64,000 bases of DNA from an uncultured Collinsella sp. GTDB lineage: Bacteria > Actinomycetota > Coriobacteriia > Coriobacteriales > Coriobacteriaceae. The stretch covers positions 1-64,000 of the forward strand of contig URMZ01000006.1 in the NCBI GenBank assembly GCA_900549025.1, in the 5' to 3' direction. Positions 41,611 through 49,965 of the stretch are shown here, piece by piece. Made by a program: the position numbers and the translations under genes. Under the pieces are notes generated by a model. The model was not told the origin of the DNA. It ran no database searches and worked only from the letters and a program-made list of their open reading frames with translations. Each line of letters begins with the position of its first letter. Position 1 is the first letter of the stretch.

Positions 41611-42471
41611 ATGGTTATCGACATGTTGGTCCATCCTATGCTCTACGGCGAGATCTGTACGCCGGGTGATGAGCCTGATGGATTCGGTTTTTGGTCACGA
41701 GAATTTGGTATGGGGCATATGGGCCCCATGGATTGGGATGAGCTTCAAGTCGAGATGGATGTCTGTGACGTGCAGAAGAGCGTGCTCATGCCGCTCGATG
41801 TAACCACGGCATGCGGAGGGCACTTTGGCACCAATGACCAGATTGCCATGCTGGTTGCCGCGCATCCCGATCGTCTGTGGGGATTTGCGAGCGTAGACCC
41901 GCAGGTGAGCGGTGCCGCAGACGAACTGGAGCGCGCCTTTACCGAGTTGGGGGCAAAGGGGCTTTGCCTGCATCCTGCAAAGCAGGGTTTTGCCCCCGAT
42001 GATGCTGTGGCCGAGCCGCTTTACGAGCTGTGCGAGCGCTATAACAAGCCGGTGGTTTTCCATGCCGGTATGTCTTGGGAGCCTGGCGCAGAGCTCTCGC
42101 GCAGTAACCCGCTTGCATTTGAGCACACAATCGCAACGCATCCAAATGTGCGCTTTAGTTTGACTCACTTTGGCTGGCCCTGGGTACGCGAGACCGTGGC
42201 GATGCTGCTCAAGTATCCCAACTGCTACACGGACACCTCTATCACTTACATCGATTCGCCCGAGGAGATGATGCAGCGTCTTTTCACGGTCGATATGGGG
42301 CCGCTGTGGTATGAGCGCGCGCTATCGCACCAAGTGATGTTCGCCAGCAATACGCCGCGCTTCCGTGCATTCAAACTCAAGCGGGCGCTCGATACCGTGC
42401 CCATGCGCGATGATGCGCGAGAAAGGCTCTACTGGGGTAATGCCCTGCGTTTTCTTGAAGGGGATGAGTAA
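41611..42471 (+). CDS. Amidohydrolase-2 family TIM-barrel hydrolase
   Basis: A 286-residue amidohydrolase-related (Amidohydro-2) protein. The start MVIDMLVHPMLYGE has only one His where HxH is usual. Other metal-site candidates are LCLHPAKQGF, PVVFHAGMSWEPGA, RFSLTHFGWPW and MFASNTPRFR, where the final Asp of relatives is replaced by Asn. Related proteins are decarboxylases or lactonases. ATG 41611 is chosen over 41590 because AAAGGAG sits 8 bases before it. The metal site is unusual, so the reaction is uncertain. Confidence 0.75.
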   Translation: MVIDMLVHPMLYGEICTPGDEPDGFGFWSREFGMGHMGPMDWDELQVEMDVCDVQKSVLMPLDVTTACGGHFGTNDQIAMLVAAHPDRLWGFASVDPQVSGAADELERAFTELGAKGLCLHPAKQGFAPDDAVAEPLYELCERYNKPVVFHAGMSWEPGAELSRSNPLAFEHTIATHPNVRFSLTHFGWPWVRETVAMLLKYPNCYTDTSITYIDSPEEMMQRLFTVDMGPLWYERALSHQVMFASNTPRFRAFKLKRALDTVPMRDDARERLYWGNALRFLEGDE

Positions 42472-42473
42472 AC

Positions 42474-42902
42474 ATGGTGACGCTCGAGACATTGAGCTAT
42501 CTATCGACTGCTCCGGACCAGTTCATCGATATTACCGAAGACGTGCACGCTGCCATCGAACGCAGCTCGGTGACCAATGGCTTGGCAGCGATTATTTTGT
42601 CGCATACGACCTGTGGAATCGTGGTAAACGAGGGGCTGCCCTGCGTGGAGACGGATCTTATAGAGACGTTTGATCGCATCGCCCCACTCGATGCCCCCTA
42701 TGCGCATGCACACTTCCTGCCGAGCTATGGAGCCACCGGCAACAACTCCTGTGGGCATATCAAGAGCATGATTTGTGGAAACAGTTGCTTCTTTCCCGTC
42801 CAAGATGGCCACATCGTGTGCGGAAGTGCCCAGAACATCTATCTTGCGGAGTTTGACGGTCCGCAGAAGCGAAAAGTGTACGTCGAGGTGCTGGGGGAGT
42901 AA
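42474..42902 (+). CDS. yjbQ: YjbQ (UPF0047) family protein
   Basis: A 142-residue protein with the YjbQ signature: FIDITEDVHAAIERSSVTNGLAAIILSHTTCGIVVNE and NSCGHIKSMICGNSCFFPVQDGHIVCG, with conserved His and Cys around a small active site. Family members show weak thiamine-phosphate synthase activity, but the natural reaction is uncertain. It starts 2 bases after the amidohydrolase stop and precedes a BtpA protein; YjbQ-BtpA-kinase neighbourhoods suggest a phosphosugar reaction. Confidence 0.85.
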   Translation: MVTLETLSYLSTAPDQFIDITEDVHAAIERSSVTNGLAAIILSHTTCGIVVNEGLPCVETDLIETFDRIAPLDAPYAHAHFLPSYGATGNNSCGHIKSMICGNSCFFPVQDGHIVCGSAQNIYLAEFDGPQKRKVYVEVLGE

Positions 42903-42935
42903 CGTCCCTGCAATAACTCTATGAAGGAGCACTTT

Positions 42936-43745
42936 ATGTCGTTTCTAACCTCGATGTTCAAGACCGAAAAGCCGGTTATCGGAATGCTGCACCTGCGTCC
43001 TCTGCCGGGCGATCCACTGTATTACCCGGGCGGAAGCGTGTCGCAGGTCGTGGAAGCCGCCAAGCGCGATCTCGAGGCGTTGCAGCAGGGCGGTGTCGAT
43101 GGCATTTTGATTACCAATGAGCTCTCGATGCCCTATGAGCAGCACGTTTCTCCCTCAACCCTTGCATCGATGGGCTATGTAATCGGGGCTCTATCCCATG
43201 ATCTGTCGACCCCTTGGGGAGCTGAGGCTATTTACGATGGTGATGCCACAATCGAGCTGTGCGCTGCCGTCGACGCGCAGTTCACACGCTGCAATTTTTA
43301 CGGTGCCTGGGCCGGTGATCTTGGGCTGATTAACCGAGATTTCGCTCACACCATGCGTCGCAAGGCGGCGCTGCGCTTGGACGACCTCAAGCTTTTTCAC
43401 TTCATCACGAGCGAGGGGGAGGTTTATCTCAACGACCGCACGACTGCGGACATTGCCGATTCACTTCTCTTTAATTGCCTTCCGGATGCAATGGTCATCG
43501 GCGGTTCGGCTGCCGGTCGTGGCGCTTCGGGCGAGCTTGCCGATGAAGTCCGCGAGCGTGTTGGCGAAGTGCCTGTGGTATGTGGCACCGGTTGTCGCAA
43601 AAATACCGTGGCTGACGTATTTCCTCACTACGATGGTGCGTTTGTCGGCACCTGCTTAAAGCGCGACGGAAAGCTGGATGCCCCGGTCGATGTTGAGCGG
43701 GTAGCTCGTTTTATGGCTGCCGCTCGTACGGCGCGAGGGGAGTAG
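42936..43745 (+). CDS. BtpA/SgcQ-family TIM-barrel protein
   Basis: A 269-residue BtpA-family protein: KPVIGMLHLRPLPGDPLYY at the start, VDGILITNELSMPYEQHV, VIGGSAAGRGAS and VPVVCGTGCRKNTVADVFPHYDGAFVGTCLKRDG. SgcQ of Escherichia coli belongs to the same family, in a cryptic sugar operon. The likely role is an aldolase- or epimerase-like step on a phosphorylated sugar, not established. GAAGGAG precedes ATG 42936; the FGGY kinase follows after 6 bases. Confidence 0.85.
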   Translation: MSFLTSMFKTEKPVIGMLHLRPLPGDPLYYPGGSVSQVVEAAKRDLEALQQGGVDGILITNELSMPYEQHVSPSTLASMGYVIGALSHDLSTPWGAEAIYDGDATIELCAAVDAQFTRCNFYGAWAGDLGLINRDFAHTMRRKAALRLDDLKLFHFITSEGEVYLNDRTTADIADSLLFNCLPDAMVIGGSAAGRGASGELADEVRERVGEVPVVCGTGCRKNTVADVFPHYDGAFVGTCLKRDGKLDAPVDVERVARFMAAARTARGE

Positions 43746-43751
43746 GCACCT

Positions 43752-45269
43752 ATGGCGCTCTATCTGGGTATTGATATTGGGACAAGCGCCTCTAAAGGCG
43801 TTTTAATCGATGATCGATGCAATATCGTTTGCCAAGCCTCTTGTGGACACGAGACGGACAACCCGTGTGATGGATGGTACCAGCATGATGCGGAGGCAGT
43901 TTGGTGGGGCGATTTTTGCCGCTTGTCGCGCGAGCTGGTGATGCAATCGGGGGTTAACGCGGCGCAGATCGGATGCGTGGGCCTTTCCGCATTGGGTTGC
44001 GACTGTGTGCCGGTCGATACCGAGTGCAACGCGCTGGCACCCGCGATTTTGTATGGAGTCGATGCACGTTCGAAGCCGCAGATTGACGAGCTTCTTTCCG
44101 AATATGGGTCAGACCGCGCACGCGAGCTTTTCGGGCACGATCCCTGTTCGTCAGATATTGCTCCCAAGATCTTGTGGTTTAAGGAGAATATGCCCGAGGT
44201 GCACGAACGTGCCGCGAAGTTCCTGACGGCGTCATCGTTTCTATGCGCAAAGTTGACGGGGCGTTTTACGGTGGACCGTTATTTGGCGGAGGATTTTCTT
44301 CCCCTATATGACCGCTACACTTGGAAGGTTGATGCTCGGGAATGTGCTCGTTTCTGCCGGCCTGACCAGATGGCGGAGGTAATGTCGGCTACCGATATTG
44401 CCGGGGTGATTACGCAGCGTGCGGCAGAGGCGACGGGGCTCGCGGCAGGGACACCTGTCTTAGTGGGAACGGGCGACTCTGGTGCCGAGGCCATTTCGAC
44501 GGGTGTATTCCGTCCCGGCGATATGATGGTTCAGTTGGGGAGTACGGCGTATTTCATCTACCTAGCTGATCATATGATCGATGATGCCCGCCTGTGGCCG
44601 GGGACGTTTATCATTCCCGGAACTTACGGGATCTGCGCGGGGACCAATACGGCGGGCGCACTCACATCGTGGCTGCGCCAAGAGCTGTATCGCGACGCCG
44701 TAGAGGCCGAGGGCCACGGTGGTCCCGATGCCTATTCGGTTATGGCGCATGATGCCGCCGATGTGGCGCCGGGTGCCGATGGGCTCCTGTGTCTGCCGTA
44801 CTTTGCGGGGGAGCGTACTCCGCTCAACGATCCCGAGGCGCGTGGCGTCTTCTTTGGCCTGACCGGAAGGCATACGCGAGCCCATATGGTTCGCGCCGCC
44901 TTGGAAGGCGTCGCGTATACCGTTGCATCCCATGTCGACATTATCGAGCGAGAGCATGGACTGCCAATTGGGCGCATTATGCTTGTCGGAGGTGGAACCA
45001 AGAATCCAGTTTGGATGCAGGCTATCGCCGACGTATGCGGGCGCGAGGTCTCGGTTGCCAAGGTTACGGTGGGTGCATGCTTCGGTGATGCCATCATGGC
45101 AGCTCTCGCAGGTGGCGCCTATGCATCATGGGATGAACTCGCCCGAGTCCTTGGCGTTGCGCAAACAATCGTGCCCGATATGACTGCCCACGAGTTATAT
45201 GCGTCGCGCCGTCATATCTTCGACGAATTGTATGCACGCAACCGTGATCTCATGCACGAATTGGTGTAA
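43752..45269 (+). CDS. FGGY-family carbohydrate kinase (xylulokinase-like)
   Basis: A 505-residue sugar kinase. The first ATPase-fold half begins YLGIDIGTSASKGVLIDDRC and has the substrate region GWYQHDAEAVWWGDF; the second half has VGTGDSGAEAISTGVFRPGDMMVQLGSTAYF, LLCLPYFAGERTPLNDPEARG and the FGGY signature-like MLVGGGTKNPVWMQAIADV. Similarity is greatest to xylulokinases, but the locus suggests a ketose or polyol released by the upstream enzymes. It is the last gene of the run and is followed by a REP-like palindrome. Confidence 0.88.
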   Translation: MALYLGIDIGTSASKGVLIDDRCNIVCQASCGHETDNPCDGWYQHDAEAVWWGDFCRLSRELVMQSGVNAAQIGCVGLSALGCDCVPVDTECNALAPAILYGVDARSKPQIDELLSEYGSDRARELFGHDPCSSDIAPKILWFKENMPEVHERAAKFLTASSFLCAKLTGRFTVDRYLAEDFLPLYDRYTWKVDARECARFCRPDQMAEVMSATDIAGVITQRAAEATGLAAGTPVLVGTGDSGAEAISTGVFRPGDMMVQLGSTAYFIYLADHMIDDARLWPGTFIIPGTYGICAGTNTAGALTSWLRQELYRDAVEAEGHGGPDAYSVMAHDAADVAPGADGLLCLPYFAGERTPLNDPEARGVFFGLTGRHTRAHMVRAALEGVAYTVASHVDIIEREHGLPIGRIMLVGGGTKNPVWMQAIADVCGREVSVAKVTVGACFGDAIMAALAGGAYASWDELARVLGVAQTIVPDMTAHELYASRRHIFDELYARNRDLMHELV

Positions 45270-45291
45270 TGCTGCCGAATTGTACTGCCTA

Positions 45292-45330
45292 CCAATAGGG
45301 ACTGCGTTGTGCGATTCGCATGTCCCTTGG
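45292..45330. repeat. REP-like palindrome between convergent genes
   Basis: CCAATAGGGAC faces GTCCCTTGG. It shares AGGGAC with the elements at 25027 and 25718. It may end both the FGGY gene and the tatD-like gene. Confidence 0.5.
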
Positions 45331-45348
45331 CATTTTAGCCCACAGGGG

Positions 45349-46131
45349 TTAGCGAAGGTCAAAAACAGCGTGCGCATTTGCTAAATCTGCCGACTCGATG
45401 CGCTTTGCGTCACAGTTTTTGAGTGAGGCAATGCGCATCGAGGTCCTTGTGAGCGATCTGATGAGCGACTGTGCGCTTGTTTCTGTGTTTGGTTCGGCTG
45501 GTGAATCGGTCTCGAGCAGTAAACGATCGAGTGGAATCTGTCGTGCGTATTCGCGTCCTCGTTTAGATGCGAGCATGCGTTCGTTGACGGAAAAATAACA
45601 GCCCGCATTACGTGCGCGGACGAGTTCGTCCGAAGTACCGCTAAACCAGTGGAAGATGATAACGGGGGAGTCGGGGTTTGGGATGAGTAGTCCATGCGAT
45701 TCGAGGACGTCCAGTACGGCTCCTGCCGAACGAACGGCGTGAATTGATATCACGCGCCCGGTAAGAGGATGCTGCACGAGCGCATCGCAGAGCCGGTTAA
45801 GTGCCTGTATTTGTAGCGGCTCACTTCCAGCAAAGCGCGCGGAAAAGTCGAGTCCGACTTCGCCGATGTAGCGTTCTTGGGCAGCAACTTCGCAAAGCAG
45901 ATTGACTTCGACAAAACCGCAGTGGCCATCGGCGAGCCACCAGGGGTGAAGCCCAACGCCGGCGATGATGCCTGGTTGGCGACAGGCGCGCTCGTTTGCG
46001 GCCGAAAAGTCGCGCGGATTGACGCCGCAGTCAAATAGACCCAAGCCCAGCGCCGTCGCCTCATCGGCAACGGCGTCCGGGTGAGCCATTAAATCAAGAT
46101 GGCAGTGTGCATCAAATAACCGGGGCTCCAT
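45349..46131 (-). CDS. TatD-family metal-dependent hydrolase
   Basis: A 260-residue TatD-type protein. Metal ligands are visible in LFDAHCHLDLM (HxH), IGEVGLDFSARF (Glu), VISIHAVRS and VIIFHWFSGTSDE (His), and LLLETDSPAEPN (Asp). Relatives are DNases in repair or proofreading of D-aminoacyl-tRNA. It lies 14 bases after tcdA on the same strand and is probably co-transcribed with it. Confidence 0.87.
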   Translation of the reverse strand: MEPRLFDAHCHLDLMAHPDAVADEATALGLGLFDCGVNPRDFSAANERACRQPGIIAGVGLHPWWLADGHCGFVEVNLLCEVAAQERYIGEVGLDFSARFAGSEPLQIQALNRLCDALVQHPLTGRVISIHAVRSAGAVLDVLESHGLLIPNPDSPVIIFHWFSGTSDELVRARNAGCYFSVNERMLASKRGREYARQIPLDRLLLETDSPAEPNTETSAQSLIRSLTRTSMRIASLKNCDAKRIESADLANAHAVFDLR

Positions 46132-46145
46132 CTCGGTGCGCTCCG

Positions 46146-46943
46146 CTAGTCCAGACGTTGGCCATCGGAGCGTACGCGCTCAGTGCCGCGGCCGCTGATC
46201 TGGCGGATAACCTCGCCGGCAATCATCTGGCCCATGATGGGCGGCATAAAGCTGGCGGTTCCCAGCTCGGTGCGCTCGTGGATGTTGGAAGGGTCGCGGG
46301 GCTGTGTCTTAACCGATTCCTCGCAGCTAAACAGTACATGCAGGCTCTTGATTCCGCGCTTCTTGCATTCTTTGCGCATGATGCGGCTCATGGGGTCACG
46401 TACCGTATCGAAAATGTCGGCAAAGCGGAGGCACTCGGGATGGAGCTTGTTGGCCCCGCCCATGGAGCTAACCAAACGAATGTCGTGGTCCTGAGCATAT
46501 TTGGCAATGGTGAGCTTGGCCGAGATGGTGTCGATGGCGTCGACGACGTAGTCGAGCTTGCCGTCCGTCTGCTCCAAAACGCTCGCGAAGAAATCATCGA
46601 TGTTGTCGCTCAGCAGGTATTCGGTGCGCTTGATGACGGTAGCGGTAGGGTTGATGTCGTGAATCATAGCCTCCATGACGTCGACTTTGCGCTTGCCGAC
46701 GGTGCTGTGAAAGGCGATGGCCTGGCGATTGATATTGCTGGGCGCGATGATGTCCTTATCCAGAATGACGAAATGACCGATGCCGCCGCGGGCGAGTGCC
46801 TCGCAGCAGTTGGAGCCCACACCTCCGCAGCCGAGCACTAGCACCGTAGCATCGGCGAGCTTATCGAGTGCCTCGCGGCCCATGATAATCTCGAGCTTGG
46901 TGTCGCGTGTCTCGATGGCGGCTGCGGCAGCGGTTTCGGTCAT
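46146..46943 (-). CDS. tcdA: tRNA threonylcarbamoyladenosine dehydratase
   Basis: A 265-residue ThiF/E1-like ATPase that cyclises t6A to ct6A in tRNA. The N-terminal helix (RDTKLEIIMGREALDKL) precedes the nucleotide loop VLVLGCGGVGSNCCEALARGG, then DIIAPSNINRQAIAF, VVDAIDTISAKL and VSSMGGANKLHPECLRFADIFDT, all typical of TcdA. It is the first gene of the tcdA-tatD unit; the start has GGAGGAT upstream on the minus strand. Confidence 0.92.
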   Translation of the reverse strand: MTETAAAAAIETRDTKLEIIMGREALDKLADATVLVLGCGGVGSNCCEALARGGIGHFVILDKDIIAPSNINRQAIAFHSTVGKRKVDVMEAMIHDINPTATVIKRTEYLLSDNIDDFFASVLEQTDGKLDYVVDAIDTISAKLTIAKYAQDHDIRLVSSMGGANKLHPECLRFADIFDTVRDPMSRIMRKECKKRGIKSLHVLFSCEESVKTQPRDPSNIHERTELGTASFMPPIMGQMIAGEVIRQISGRGTERVRSDGQRLD

Positions 46944-47050
46944 AAATATCCTCCGATGGGGAAGCGAATCGTGTTTTAGCTATCGTCATTATAGGTAATC
47001 GCCCATAGGTTGCGATGGCGTTTGCTTTGATGTGGTTTGAAGCATTGAGA

Positions 47051-47074
47051 TTAGATAGTTAGACAAACATCTAA
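47051..47074. promoter_or_regulatory. Candidate ArsR/SdpR operator
   Basis: TTAGAT...ATCTAA and the nested TTAGA-N6-TCTAA form overlapping inverted repeats just upstream of a TATAGT -10 box (47083-47088), placed for autorepression by the ArsR-family gene. Confidence 0.5.
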
Positions 47075-47122
47075 ATATCGAGTATAGTGTGCACGTCATG
47101 AGAGATGATGAGAGGAGGTCTT

Positions 47123-47401
47123 ATGCCGGGAGAGGGTTTTAAGGCGCTTGCCGATCCAACGCGACGGCGCATTTTGGAGTTGCTGCGCGAGGGCAATTGC
47201 ACGGCGGGGGAGCTTGCCGAGCATTTTGATATCAGTAAGCCGTCGCTGAGCCATCACTTGGCGACGCTCAAAAACGCCGGGTTGGTGACCGACGAGCGCC
47301 ATGGCCAAAACATCGTATACAGCTTAAACACCACCGTCATGCAGGATTTAATTGGCTGGTTTATGGGCTTTACAAACACTGAAGGTGATAAGGATGAATA
47401 A
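47123..47401 (+). CDS. ArsR-family autorepressor (SdpR-like)
   Basis: A 92-residue winged-helix protein: FKALADPTRRRILELLREGNCTAGELAEHFDISKPSLSHHLATLKNAGLVTDERHG, then IVYSLNTTVMQDLIGWFMGF. There is no metal-binding Cys motif. SdpR-type repressors are encoded beside SdpI immunity proteins, as here, and are held at the membrane when immunity is needed. AGGAGG precedes ATG 47123. It overlaps the next gene by 8 bases. Confidence 0.88.
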   Translation: MPGEGFKALADPTRRRILELLREGNCTAGELAEHFDISKPSLSHHLATLKNAGLVTDERHGQNIVYSLNTTVMQDLIGWFMGFTNTEGDKDE

Positions 47402-48098
47402 CGAAAACAAGGGCATTCACCCCACGGGGGTATCGTCGCGCGTGTGGATTGCGCTGGTCGCTCTGTGCGTCGCCAATGTCGTAGCGCACCTCATGGTGAT
47501 GCCGAGCTTGCCTACGCAGATTCCCACGCACTGGGGCGCGAACGGCGCCGTCGACGGTTGGGGTCCTAGCTGGATGGCCTCCGCGCTCGGCGTGCTGCCT
47601 CTGGCGCTTCTCGCAATGTTCCGCATGGTGCCGCGCATCGACCCCAAAGGTGAGGCATATCGAACCTCGGGCAAGTTCTACCAGGGCTTCGTAATCGCCT
47701 TCACCTTGTTCATGTGCGCCATAAGCTGGCTGGGAGAGCTTACGGTCTGGGGCGTGGTGCCGGCGGCCGGTTCGGTTAACGTGCTGATTTCCGGTGTTGT
47801 CGGTTTGCTATTCATCGGCGTAGGCAACTACTTGCCGCGTGTGATGCAGAACTATACGCTCGGTATCAAGACACCTTGGGCGCTTGCCGATCCCGAGAAC
47901 TGGCGCCGTACTCAGCGTTTTGGCGGCGCCTGCTTTATGGTGCTGGGTATTGGCCTGATTGTGATGGGCGTGGCAGGCAGCGTGCTTTCGAGTGAAGTCG
48001 TCGCCGCGGTGATTGCGGTTCTGGCGTTTGGTTCGGTTGGAGCCGTCTACGTCTACTCGTATCTGTTGTGGCGCAAATCGCAGCGAGCCGCTCGTTAA
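47394..48098 (+). CDS. SdpI-family membrane protein (toxin-immunity type)
   Basis: A 234-residue protein with about six membrane helices. The N-terminal DUF1648-type segment contains MPSLPTQIPTHWGANGAVDGW, and the C-terminal SdpI domain has GVGNYLPRVMQNYTLGIKTPWALADPENWRRTQRFGG. In Bacillus subtilis SdpI gives immunity to the SdpC toxin and sequesters SdpR. No sdpC-like toxin gene is nearby, so it may protect against other strains or act only in signalling. Confidence 0.87.
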   Translation: MNNENKGIHPTGVSSRVWIALVALCVANVVAHLMVMPSLPTQIPTHWGANGAVDGWGPSWMASALGVLPLALLAMFRMVPRIDPKGEAYRTSGKFYQGFVIAFTLFMCAISWLGELTVWGVVPAAGSVNVLISGVVGLLFIGVGNYLPRVMQNYTLGIKTPWALADPENWRRTQRFGGACFMVLGIGLIVMGVAGSVLSSEVVAAVIAVLAFGSVGAVYVYSYLLWRKSQRAAR

Positions 48099-48164
48099 GG
48101 TTGCGGAAAACTAGCGTACGCAGTTCATAGTATGTTCCGGGGGACTTTTCCCAGGTAGTATTAG

Positions 48165-48191
48165 GGGGTGTGGGCAACCATGCCCCTTTTT
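48165..48191 (+). terminator. Terminator/attenuator upstream of ettA
   Basis: GGGGTGTGG-GCAA-CCATGCCCC, with a GNRA loop, is followed by five T residues. It lies 90 bases before ettA and 67 after the sdpI-like gene. It can end the upstream operon or, if ettA's promoter lies before it, attenuate ettA. Confidence 0.7.
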
Positions 48192-48282
48192 CGTTACGTT
48201 TCAGAGCTGGTTCCCTCATTTCGTTTCCACTAAAGCGAATCAAGAATAGGGAAACAGCAGGTAGAAAGGATAGAACAGACAT

Positions 48283-49962
48283 ATGGCGGAGTTTATCTAC
48301 CAGATGTATCAGGCTCGCAAGGCCCATGGCGACAAGGTAATCCTTGACGACGTGACCCTGAGCTTCTACCCCGGTGCCAAGATCGGCGTCGTGGGTCCCA
48401 ACGGCATGGGTAAGTCGACCCTGCTCAAGATTATGGCCGGCATCGAGGAGGTCTCCAACGGCGATGCCAGGCTCACCCCCGGCTACACTGTGGGCATCCT
48501 GCAGCAGGAGCCGCCGCTCGACGACGACAAGACCGTCATCGAGAACGTGCGCATGGCGTTTGGCGATATGATCGCCAAGGTCGATCGCTTCAATAAGATC
48601 GGCGAGGAGATGTGCGACCCGGATTGCGACATGGACGCCCTCATGGCCGAGATGGGCAAGCTCCAGGACGAGATCGACGCCGCCGACGGCTGGGATATCG
48701 ATTCCAAGCTCGGCCAGGCCATGGACGCCCTGCAGCTGCCCGATTCCGACATGCCGGTCAACGTACTTTCCGGCGGCGAGCGCCGTCGCGTGGCCCTGTG
48801 CAAGCTGCTGCTCGAGGCTCCCGACCTGCTGCTGCTCGACGAGCCCACGAACCACCTGGACGCCGAATCGATCCTGTGGCTCGAGCACTTCCTGCACAAC
48901 TACCAGGGCGCGGTGCTTGCCGTCACGCACGATCGCTACTTCCTGGATAACGTTGCCGAGTGGATCTGCGAGGTCGACCGCGGTCACCTTTATCCCTACA
49001 AGGGCAACTACTCCACGTATCTGGAGACCAAGGCCGCCCGTATCGAGGCGCAGGGCAACCGCGACGCCAAGCTCGCCAAGCGCATGGAGGCCGAGCTCGA
49101 GTGGGTACGCAGCTCGCCCAAGGCTCGCCAGGCCAAGAACAAGGCCCGTCTGGCTCGTTACGAGGAGATGGAGGCCGAGGCCCGCGCAAGCCAGAAGCTC
49201 GACTGGACCGACATCCGCATCCCCGTGGGCCCGCGTCTGGGCAACAAGGTGCTCGAGGCCCATCACCTGCACAAGGAGTTCGATGGCCGTGTGCTCATCG
49301 ACGACCTATCATTCATCCTGCCGCGCAACGGCATCGTGGGCGTCATCGGCCCCAACGGTGTCGGTAAGACCACACTGTTCAAGACGATTGTGGGTCTGGA
49401 GCCGCTGACTTCGGGCGAGCTCGAGGTGGGCGAGACCGTCAAGATTTCTTACGTCGACCAGAACCGTTCCGGCATCGACCCCGATAAGAACCTGTGGGAG
49501 GTCGTCTCGGATGGCCTGGACCACATGATGGTGGGCGAGACCGAGGTCCCCAGCCGCGCTTATGTGGCGAGCTTTGGCTTTAAGGGCCAGGACCAGCAGA
49601 AGCGCGCTGGCGTACTCTCCGGTGGCGAGCGCAACCGTCTGAACTTGGCGCTTACGCTCAAGCAGGGCGGCAACCTGCTGCTCCTCGACGAGCCCACGAA
49701 CGACCTCGACGTCGAGACGCTGTCCTCGCTCGAAGCAGCGCTGCTCGAGTTCCCGGGCTGCTCGGTGGTCATTAGCCACGACCGTATGTTCCTGGACCGT
49801 GTTGCCACGCACATTCTGGCGTGGGAGGGCACCGACGAGAATCCGGGCAACTGGTATTGGTTCGAGGGCAACTTCGAGGCCTATCAGGCCAACCGCATCG
49901 AGCGCCTGGGCGAGGACGCAGCACAGCCGCATCGTATTCACCGCAAGCTGACGCGCGACTAG
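48283..49962 (+). CDS. ettA: Energy-dependent translational throttle protein (ABC-F)
   Basis: A 559-residue cytoplasmic ABC-F ATPase that binds the ribosomal E site and gates elongation by ATP/ADP level. It has two ABC cassettes: Walker A GPNGMGKST and GPNGVGKTT, signatures LSGGERRRVALCKLL and LSGGERNRLNLALTL, Walker B LLLLDEPTNHLDAES and LLLLDEPTNDLDVET. Between them are the arm and linker (RSSPKARQAKNKARLARYEEM). The GWDIDSKLGQAMDALQL arm and EttA-like length argue against antibiotic-resistance ABC-F types. AGAAAGGA precedes the ATG. Confidence 0.94.
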   Translation: MAEFIYQMYQARKAHGDKVILDDVTLSFYPGAKIGVVGPNGMGKSTLLKIMAGIEEVSNGDARLTPGYTVGILQQEPPLDDDKTVIENVRMAFGDMIAKVDRFNKIGEEMCDPDCDMDALMAEMGKLQDEIDAADGWDIDSKLGQAMDALQLPDSDMPVNVLSGGERRRVALCKLLLEAPDLLLLDEPTNHLDAESILWLEHFLHNYQGAVLAVTHDRYFLDNVAEWICEVDRGHLYPYKGNYSTYLETKAARIEAQGNRDAKLAKRMEAELEWVRSSPKARQAKNKARLARYEEMEAEARASQKLDWTDIRIPVGPRLGNKVLEAHHLHKEFDGRVLIDDLSFILPRNGIVGVIGPNGVGKTTLFKTIVGLEPLTSGELEVGETVKISYVDQNRSGIDPDKNLWEVVSDGLDHMMVGETEVPSRAYVASFGFKGQDQQKRAGVLSGGERNRLNLALTLKQGGNLLLLDEPTNDLDVETLSSLEAALLEFPGCSVVISHDRMFLDRVATHILAWEGTDENPGNWYWFEGNFEAYQANRIERLGEDAAQPHRIHRKLTRD

Positions 49963-49965
49963 ATC

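Noticed and set aside
47935..49272. 445-codon minus-strand frame opposite ettA and sdpI-like gene
   Set aside because: Spans two clear plus-strand genes and their intergenic terminator; no domain.
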